Below are positions 1-7,300 of a stretch of DNA of 13,122 nt, one piece after another. A model generated the notes under the pieces. The model did not search any database. It had not been told where the DNA came from and worked only from the letters and a program-made list of their open reading frames with translations. The translations under genes were made by a program, and so were the position numbers. The stretch is from NCBI GenBank assembly GCA_028565715.1, contig JAOXYC010176914.1, positions 1-13,122 on the forward strand, given 5' to 3'. How positions within the stretch are numbered: position 1 is the stretch's first letter; each line of letters opens with the position of its first letter. The DNA comes from Phoronis pallida (taxonomy: Eukaryota > Phoronida > Phoronidae).

Positions 1-28
1 TTTATGTTTTTCAAAATGGAAAACTGAA

Positions 29-90
29 TTTACTATAGTCCAATACAATTAATGATTTTTAAATCATTTATTGTATTGGACTATAGTAAA
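29..90. repeat. Near-perfect palindrome, 30-bp arms
   Basis: Bases 29-58 are complementary to 61-90 with one mismatch (50 against 69) and two unpaired bases at 59-60. Arm tips read TTTACTATAGTCC and GGACTATAGTAAA. It lies downstream of the last visible zinc-finger exon, probably in an intron. A tiny fold-back MITE is the most likely explanation. Complementarity stops abruptly at both arm ends, as expected of an inserted unit. Confidence 0.85.
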
Positions 91-156
91 AATGCCTCAA
101 CATGAATTAGGTTTGAGCCACTTGTCCAATAATTCAGTTGTAGAGGATGTACTTAC

Positions 157-1489
157 TTGAACTTTGGTTCCCCGGTGTGATAGAGTGTATGTATCTTGAG
201 AAGATTCTTATGTTTGAAGTACTGGCCACACCATTCACACATGTGTTCTTTACGATCGTTGTGTTTACTCATGTGTACCTTGAGGCGACACCTGGTGTAA
301 CACGTGTAACCGCATATCTCACACCTCTCGTTCTTCTGTCCCGTGTGTCGCAGTATGTGATTGGACAAATCCTTCTTCCACTTGGTGGCGTAGTCACACT
401 GGTCGCATTTGTATGTTTTATCTTCGGAATGAATAACCATGTGTTTGACGATGTGGTCGATATCTTTAGATTGGTACTCGCACCCGTACGGACAGAAGAA
501 TTGGAAATCCTGAGGTTTGGGTTCGTATAATCCTGCCTCATGCAACTGTGAATGCACAAGGCGGCGCTCCTCATTTTTAAACATCTTTGGGCAATGTTCA
601 CATTTGAACTGTTTTTTCACCGGTGTGTATCGTTCACCAATTCTATGCTTGTTGTAGAGATGGTTGCGCATGTTCCCTTTGAATCCCGTAGAGAACTTAC
701 AGTGCTCACACTTAAACGGCTTGTCTTTCGTGTGAGTCATCTTATGCATTTCGAGGAATCGCTGACTTTCAAACACGGCGTCACACAGATCACATTTAAT
801 GGCCGTCTCATCATGGCTTAACTTGTGCTGCTTTATCTTCTGTTGACTGTAGACTGTCTCGCCGCAGACCTCACATTTCCACGGTTGTCGGTCCGGGTCA
901 TGAAGTTGCATGTGAATGTCTAGGTTCTTCTTCCAGATGGTGGTGAAGTCACATACAGTACACTTGTGCTCAACTTCCCGGGAATGAATTCGCATGTGGC
1001 GTACAAAATCACAGTTATACAGGGCCCCGTAACCACAAATCTCGCAAACAAATGGGCGTGGCTTGGTATCGTGGAAATTCCATTTGTGTCGAACAAGTTG
1101 GGATTTTCCCTCAAATGTGCGGTCACAGTCACTACACTTCAAGCTTTCCAACTCTTCCTTAGAAAGAAAATCCTCTGTGTTGATTTTACGTCGTTTAGCC
1201 CTTGGTTTTTTAGGTTCCTTTATATCTTTGATATTGACTGTTGGATCTTCATGTTCACTAACGTCGTCACCATCTTCGTTTCCCTCAGCTTCCAGATCGT
1301 CAATATCTATATCACTATCGACATCCTCCTCCTTCAAGTTGTCAAAGTAGGCGTATTCGTGTGCATGAGGTTTGCGTATTGTACGTCGACTCCGCCGTCG
1401 ACCATTACCAAGGTCCGATCCAAGGTCAGTCTCTGCTGGGTTATTGCCCTCAACGTCCACGTCAGCATTCTCACCATCACCAGCACCAC
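157..1489 (-). CDS. Zinc-finger gene, large exon with 11 C2H2 fingers
   Basis: The exon opens at 1489 after a CTAG acceptor (1493-1490), completing a split Gly codon. The frame stays open as far as 1721, but the peptide above 1489 has intron-like composition. Fingers begin with CSDC, CEIC, CTVC, CEVC, CDLC, CEHC, CEHC, CPYGC, CDQC, CEIC and CEWC. Finger 8 has a C-x3-C pair instead of C-x2-C, and fingers 1 and 6 have longer His spacing. Linkers differ from the classic TGEKP type except the last (TGEPKF). Fingers 3 and 9 share a W-K-K-x-L core, which suggests internal duplication. The donor AA|GTAAGTA at 156 is near consensus. Confidence 0.85.
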
Positions 1490-3175
1490 CTAGTGGTAAG
1501 TAAAGCAACAAGTGATTATAATTGTTTATCAAAATATACATTTTTGAATATCTTCTTTTCGCCAAGCAGTAAGAAAGTCCGGATTTGTCCACTTTAAAAT
1601 ACAGTTTGAACAGATTAAAAGAACACAAAAACAGTAACTTTAATTTCTCACCAATTTTAAGAACATTCAATGACAAATTTGATTTTGCTTTTGGTAATCT
1701 AAGACAAAAAATGCTATTCACCCAAACTTAGCTTTTGCATGAAAATGGTATGGGATGTAATACTTGTAACACCTTTTATTGGATGAAATTTGAAAAATCA
1801 TAGAGCAATTTTATGATTTTTAAAATGGAATCCAAAAAAAGTTTATGACTTCCAATGAATTTAAAGAATCATTTCATCAAACATAACATTGTCAATTAGC
1901 GAGTTTTGAGATGTCGATTCAGCCAATGTAATAATTAATGCTTTGATGTTATTAAATTAGTTTTACTGCATCGAATAGAAAGGTAGTTATGTGAAAAGAA
2001 TAATAATTAGATTTTTTTGGAAAGAACTGAATTGAAAAACAACATAAAGAATAAACCTGGTAAAAAATCAGATGTAATCTAGATATTAGTTAACAACGGC
2101 AACGCCCGTAACGTATGGAATTTTAACAGTCTTCAATATATACCAGTTTTCGTCAGTTTCACATTTTAATTTATTATTTAATCCAATTGAAGTTTAGTGC
2201 AAAGTGCTTTTTAAGAAAAAATGTGCAACTACCAAACGGCATAAGTATACAATCATACATAGTTTACCACTTGTGTTCTCTGGATGTTCTTTCCTTGGTT
2301 TTGCTACCGTGCTTGGTTTTGGTTTATCATTTGGCTTTGAACCCTTACGTGGACGCCCAGGTCTCCCTTTCGGCTTAGTTGGCGTTGTGACTCTAGAAAA
2401 TGGAATTAATCATAAAATTTCAAGAAAGTTTATCTTCAACAAAGTTCAATTTGTTAATTGTTAATTTAATTGTCATTGGGTTGTTTTAACAGTATTTTCT
2501 TTAGGTGATAATGCATTTTACAAAAAATATGTTTGTTCATATAGCCTTCTGTTAAAAAAACTTAAATGAAAATGAGAAACATAATTTAGTTCACCTTTGG
2601 TAAAAGTTAACAATACATGTGGTGAGGTTAAACAAAACCTACTTCTGATGGAGACTGAAGAAATATTCCATAGCTTTGTCAAGATCAAGATTCTTCTCTT
2701 TCATGATATTCTGAAGTTTAGCGAATGCCTTCCCCGTCATTGTGATGGGTAAATCTGGCACAGTGGTGACTGCTTGGTTGCTAGCATCATTGCTGCCATC
2801 TACACCATCTGCATGTCCGTCACCCTCCATACCATCAGCCTGCATCGCACCATCTGTACTTGTAAACCCATCAAGCAATGATTTCTGGGTTGTTACCTCA
2901 TCATTTGTTGATGTATCAGCAGTTTCGATAGACTCATTCATGTCAACGTTCTCAGTGGTGTCCTTGTCAACTTGAGGAATCGATGCATCAGTATTCAGCC
3001 CATTTCCATGAAAACCAGTTTGAGCCATCTCCTGTGTTGTGGAATTGATGCCCATGAGGTTGCCAGCCTCCAACATTGCCACTGATGTGGACGGCTGGTC
3101 ACTCTCTTGCTGTTCATCAAGGTCAATAGAGGCATGCAGACTAACCTCACTGCTACCTGGTCCCTCAAAAGACAT
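157..3175 (-). CDS. AT-hook and C2H2 zinc-finger nuclear protein, 3 coding exons, 3' end outside window
   Basis: Coding exons are complement(2643..3175), (2268..2392) and (157..1489). They join in phase (2+1 and 1+2 bases) through GT..AG introns, giving at least 663 residues. Order: acidic Ser/Thr/Asn/Asp-rich N-terminus (1-150); predicted helix near 150-178; AT-hook around KPKGRPGRPRK (184-194); basic patches near 249-260 and 311-321 that look like nuclear localisation signals; an Asp/Glu-rich stretch (273-301); then 11 C2H2 fingers (338-657). A sequence-specific DNA-binding regulator in the nucleus is inferred from the domains. An in-frame TGA (3184-3182) in the same exon supports the ATG at 3175. 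The last finger is followed by a TGEPKF linker and an AA|GTAAGT donor, so another finger probably follows outside the window; the alternative is an in-frame TAA at 155-153. I do not recognise the orthologue. ZFAT-like combinations of AT-hook and fingers exist, but finger order and spacing give no firm match. Confidence 0.88.
1490..2267 (-). other. Zinc-finger gene intron between AT-hook exon and finger exon
   Basis: This 778-nt AT-rich stretch shows no coding sequence or recognisable repeat. A small hairpin is visible near 1792-1820, where AAAATCAT faces ATGATTTT. The donor is GTAAAC and the acceptor CTAG, with a modest pyrimidine tract. Confidence 0.75.
2268..2392 (-). CDS. Zinc-finger gene, AT-hook exon
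   Basis: This is a 125-nt exon between a CTAG acceptor (2396-2393) and a donor GTAAAC (2267-2262). It supplies 41 whole codons plus one base at each end. The peptide contains KPKGRPGRPRKGSKP. The GRP core flanked by Lys/Arg is the AT-hook that binds the minor groove of AT-rich DNA. The rest is Lys/Pro-rich. Its length is not a multiple of three and its phases differ, so skipping it would shift the frame. It is too short and spliced to stand out as an ORF; phase agreement on both sides supports it. Confidence 0.85.
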
Positions 3176-3185
3176 TGCAACTCAT
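2643..3185 (-). CDS. Zinc-finger gene, first coding exon (acidic N-terminus)
   Basis: The exon starts at 3185 after a strong minus-strand acceptor: a T-rich tract at about 3188-3208 ending in TGTAG. The ATG is at 3175-3173 with G at -3. It ends at 2643 before the donor GTAGGT (2642-2637), leaving two bases (AA) of a split Lys codon. Without splicing, the donor reads as AAG TAG, which gives a misleading open frame ending at 2639. The encoded 177 residues are low in Lys/Arg, rich in Asp, Ser, Thr, Asn and Gly, and contain a Gly-Asp-rich run near 120-135. Only the last 30 residues look structured, with an amphipathic helix pattern. Confidence 0.85.
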
Positions 3186-4307
3186 CTACAAAGAAAAAAC
3201 AAAAAGGTTAATGTTGGGAACCAAAAAATACATTGTTATCTAAGTATTGCAAGTGATAAAGTCAGTGATACATTGTCTAGACTGCCTGTGGTTCTCTATT
3301 CTTGACTTGAAAGAAGATTCTTCGACGGAACTTTTAACACCAGTGAGCAGGTGAGCGGTTGAACTGTAGGCCTAAGTTGTCCAATTTGCAAGCCTCTTTC
3401 CTCAACGAGATCAGGTCCTCGACTATAATATTTGCAGTTGATACAATAATCCACACCCCAGTGCAGACTCTAGCCAGTCTGGACCAGTAGGCAGTACCAG
3501 CAGTGTTAAATGTTGTATTCATTGTTGTATAAAACTATAATTTTTACTTTTACTTTAAATACTTTTAGCAAATCAGCCTTATCAGGTCAGCAGGGTCAGG
3601 AATCAGGATTCACTACATTCAGGAAAACCAAATTAAGCCTTTCTTAATTCTTACTCAATACTTCTAGAAGACGTTTCATTTCACTAGTGAACATTTGGGC
3701 AACCAGTGACCACACGTGCAAGGTCGAGTGAGGTCATAAAACAGTTCTGAAAGCTTAAATGCTGAAAAGTGAATCCAATGTTGTTCTCGAACCACAACAA
3801 AAACCTCCAGAGTCGATTCTCTAAGTGATCAACAGAAAATTAGCGAACGAACAGAGGTTGAAATGTTGAAAAGTTGTCACTTACTCAATGAAATATCCAG
3901 CGAAGACTTGTCTTGATGACTTTGAGATTGTAAACGATACAGTTTCTACAAATGATGATCAGGAAAATCGTTAGATTATTACGATAACTTTCTTTAGAAA
4001 ATCCAAAATATTTGTAAAATGGAGGGACAGTTCGGCTGGTTCAGACTACCAGGGGAGACAATTTTCATTTCATTTGGTGTTTGTCTTCGCAAATTTATGC
4101 TTTCTGTGTATATTTCCAAGCAAATTTTGGTTGTTGTAACTAAAAGTTAAGATTTTAACGTAACACAGGTTTCATTTTGGGGCAGTAAAATCTCAATTTC
4201 AGAAATTAACGATATAAAACAAAAAACGTCGATAGCAATGACCTCTATTGTCAACCGGAAACATCTTCAGGCGGGAAAGGTCAGAGGTCATTGGCCCAGA
4301 CTAAAAA
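3186..4307. promoter_or_regulatory. Divergent intergenic region with probable bidirectional promoter
   Basis: It separates the minus-strand zinc-finger ATG (3175) from the plus-strand IPO5 ATG (4308). On the minus strand, the acceptor at 3187-3186 shows that the zinc-finger gene has a non-coding first exon in this region. A good candidate donor is GA|GTAAGT at 3884-3879, which would put the zinc-finger start site above about 3900. I see no coding sequence or clear repeat between 3200 and 3880. That both transcripts start in the 3900-4300 interval is an inference. Confidence 0.55.
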
Positions 4308-4316
4308 ATGGCGGAA
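4213..4316 (+). promoter_or_regulatory. IPO5 proximal promoter / 5' UTR motif cluster
   Basis: In order: TATAAAA (4213-4219), TGACCT (4239-4244), ETS-type CCGGAA (4255-4260), E2F-type GCGGGAAA (4271-4278), two AGGTCA half-sites (4278-4290), reverse CCAAT as ATTGG (4290-4294), and a YY1-like AAAATGGCGG overlapping the start codon (4305-4314). ETS, E2F, CCAAT and YY1 sites close to the start are typical of animal housekeeping promoters. The exact start site is not visible. The TATA match sits in AT-rich DNA and may be chance. Confidence 0.5.
4278..4290 (+). promoter_or_regulatory. DR1 nuclear-receptor site
   Basis: Two perfect AGGTCA half-sites are spaced by one base (AGGTCAGAGGTCA). This is the consensus DR1 element bound by RXR, HNF4 and COUP-TF-type receptors. 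It lies 18 bases before the IPO5 ATG and overlaps the E2F-like site by one base. Occupancy cannot be judged from sequence. Confidence 0.55.
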
Positions 4317-4385
4317 CAAGCCCAGTTCGAGCTTCTTTTACAAAGTCTTTTGAGCACAGAAAATGAAGTTCGCACACAGGCCGAG
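4308..4385 (+). CDS. IPO5: IPO5 exon 1
   Basis: It encodes 26 residues, [12 protein letters not shown] to EVRTQAE, the first helix of HEAT repeat 1. The donor is GAG|GTGAGA, phase 0. The ATG follows AAAAA and forms ATGGCGG. Confidence 0.93.
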
Positions 4386-7300
4386 GTGAGATTGATTACT
4401 CCATTGTTTTTTCTAACTGATTAATCAGTTTTCGGATCGATCAGTGTAGTACTTTTTACCTAGAAATAGTTTTAAAACGCGGTGTGCGATCTTGCCATGT
4501 GTTTCTGGAATGTGGGGAATGAATGAACGTGTTGAACTGCCAAGACGCGACCGGAGAAACTGAAAGGGTTATCATTGGGTCAATTGTAGATCAACAGTTA
4601 TTGAAAGAAGAACATTACTTGTCCAAAGGAAAGTAAAAGCTGGTACAGAAAAGAAGCTTAAAAATGAAATAAATAATGTCACATTTCCATGAAAATCAAC
4701 ATGAAAATGAAATGAAGTGCAACCTGCGTTTAACGATCACAATTTGCTCACAAAATAACATCAGATTTTAGGGTAAAAAATAATATTTTTTGTCACCCTT
4801 TTTTCTTAACCAATCAGCCAGAGATGATTGCCGTCCTTGGCCTCGCCATGCTTTCGAGTTCGTAAAGGACGTAAAGTCAATTCAAGGCCTCGTCGGCCAG
4901 CTGAACTGCCAAGTTTCCCGTTTTCGCCGGGAGTCTCCCAGTTTTAGACCCTACCTCCCGGGCAGATTTTGGATCCCCTGCATTAAAAACAATGGAACTC
5001 CCGGCCGTCGAAATATAAAAATGTTTAATCTCCCGGTTTTAGGACTTGCTCCCTTGGCATGGTAACTTAGCGAATGGAAAAATATGCGAGGACCAGGAAT
5101 TAAACTGATTAATATGCGAGGTACAAAAGGAAATAAGGTTTTAAAAATGACGCAGATAAACGTGACAATCCACATTCAATTTCCTGAAGAAAATGCAACT
5201 TTTGCTATTCCTTGCGGTGCTCAACAACAACTTTGCTTTGTTTCCGTGTTTGTTTGATGTTGTCTATCATTCCAATCTTCTTTGATCGGTTATTTTGCAT
5301 GGCAGTAAATGAGCTCGCAAAATAAAGGAGCGTGGTAGTATAAATTAGGCTAGCACAAAAGAATGTGGCGGTAGGGAAAAGGAGTGCAGGGGAAACACTG
5401 AGATATATGGACAGTCAAAATTGTGTCATGAATCTTGAAGGCTGGTGGACGAGGCTTTCGTTTGTTGGTGACTGTAAGTGTCTGACACTTGGAAGGATTA
5501 AACTCCATTAACCAAAGTTGCTTTCATTCCTGGAGACAGTCCAAAAAGGCTTGAGAAGTTGAGATATCCCGATTACTTCTAATTGTCCGATATATAGCAC
5601 AATCGTCTGCAAACAGGCGGACAGATGTTTAATTGGAAATGAATTTGGGTAGATTGTAAATGTTGGAAAAGAGCAGAGGACCAAGAACGGTCCCCTGGGC
5701 CACTCCAGAAGTAACTTCACTGGCAGATGATGTTTTACCATCTGTGTACGTCCCTTGAGGAAGTCAACCGGCCACACCCATTCTGGAGAGTTTGGAGAGC
5801 AAAGGACAATGACAGACTTATCAAAAGCTTTAGAAAGATCCGTAAGGATCATGTCAATTTGCTCCGCGCCATTTTCAAGGCCTCTTGCCTAATCGTCAAC
5901 AGTTTTGATAAGTTGAGTAGTACATGATCTTCGTTTACTGAAGCCATGTTGAAGGTCTGAAAGGATGCAATAAGTCTCGAGATGTTACATAATTACACGG
6001 TGACCGATGTGCTCAAAATGTTTGTGACAGATGGAGGCCAGGGAAACCAGTCTTGCCGCGTTAGCCCGGTCACCTCTCTTATGACTGATTCATGTCGCCA
6101 GTCCTCAAAAGGACAACAATATAAAATATAAAAAGGTGAAGTTAATGAACTCATATTGGTTAAAAATGTAATAATGATAGCTACCGTAGATCGAGCATCA
6201 TAGAAAACTTCCAGAAATATTTGCAGTATGTGTTCTTTTAAAATCGAAGTACATTAATCCACTTTTTACATACCGGAGTGACCTTGTCAGTGATCCATTC
6301 ACAGATGTAGACAGGTCATCTGTAGGCTATTTCAATTATTTGCCCAATTTCTGAAAATCCCATATGTTGTCTGTGTTTATGCTCCCTCTGCACTCTACAT
6401 GAATAAGAGTTGATTTACCACTGTTTTCTCACTAAACACAGTTGTAGGTGTTATGATTGAAATCTAATTCATCCCATTTCAGGCCTCTTATAATGGATTA
6501 GCCGTTCTACCCAAGCTGCAGTTCTTGCTGAGTTCCATGAAGAATACTGCTCTTCCCGACGAGGTCAGTAACAGCCACAGGAATTCAAAAATAACTTTAA
6601 TCCAAACTTAAGAAATTGTTTGTGCGTTTTCTTACAATACACAAAATTGCATGCCAATTATAAATCAGTTTTGATTCCTGGAATTGTATTAGTCCTCGGC
6701 CAAAGTAATGAAAAATATTGTTTTTTAGTTTTGAATTCATTGATGAAATTTATGCAAGGTTAAAATAAGAAATAAGTCTTTAACTTAAATGCCAGTGCAT
6801 TTTTTAATTCAACGAAGTAATCAATGAAGATGTCCCCTGGCTTACCAGTATAAAACTCCTTCCATTCATATGACTTGTTTCAGACTCGTCAATTGGCTTC
6901 TGTGTTGCTGAGAAGGGTTTTTACCTCCAGCTTTGAAGAGTTCTGGCATGAGCTTTCACCAGACTTCCAGAACGTGATCAAGGCTGAGTTAATGGGACAG
7001 ATACAGCAGGAAACTAACCAGGCTGTGAGGAAGAAGATTTGTGAGGCATTGTCTGAACTAGCAAGAAATTTGTTAGGTAGGTTATAGTGCTCGGACGATT
7101 GATCGAATGATCGATTAATCAATCGTTCGGCCAAAAATTGCCGTAGATCAATCATGAAAAAAATGATCGATCATCCGCGATCATCAAGTTTTGCTCGTGA
7201 CAGCCGCAAATTGTTTAACCGAGTGTTGTTTTCAATCACTCCTGCATGAAAAAGCCATCAATAAAGAGTAAAAACCTCATTTCATTGTTGTTTTTTCTTG

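Larger units (their letters stand above)
4386..6482 (+). other. IPO5 intron 1 (2,097 nt)
   Basis: It holds, in order: unassigned AT-rich DNA (4386-4790), a G+C-richer block containing an inverted-repeat element (4907-5059), unassigned DNA (5060-5400), an antisense reverse-transcriptase pseudogene (5400-6115) and a unique-looking stretch to the acceptor. No host exon is needed, because exons 1 and 2 join in phase and match the family length exactly. Confidence 0.85.

Noticed and set aside
67-72. AATAAA (minus strand) as polyadenylation signal of the zinc-finger gene
   Set aside because: It lies inside the 62-bp palindrome, and the strong donor at 156 argues that the gene continues.
147-1493. 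Long plus-strand frames (for example 966-1493, 552-821) opposite the zinc-finger exon
   Set aside because: They are antisense shadows of the Cys/His-rich coding strand, with no domain or splice logic of their own.
1490-1721. Extending the finger-exon reading frame upstream to the Met at 1721
   Set aside because: The extra peptide has intron-like Leu/Lys/Asn composition. A CTAG acceptor at 1493-1490 joins the AT-hook exon in exact phase.
3334-3522. Minus-strand 62-codon frame in the intergenic region
   Set aside because: No recognisable domain, no splice support, and a length expected by chance.
4213-4219. TATAAAA as a firm IPO5 TATA box
   Set aside because: The surrounding DNA is AT-rich and the nearby motifs suit a TATA-less housekeeping promoter. 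It is kept only as a weak component.
4790-5065. Plus-strand 91-codon frame in IPO5 intron 1
   Set aside because: It coincides with the G+C-rich inverted-repeat element. Exons 1 and 2 already join in phase without it.
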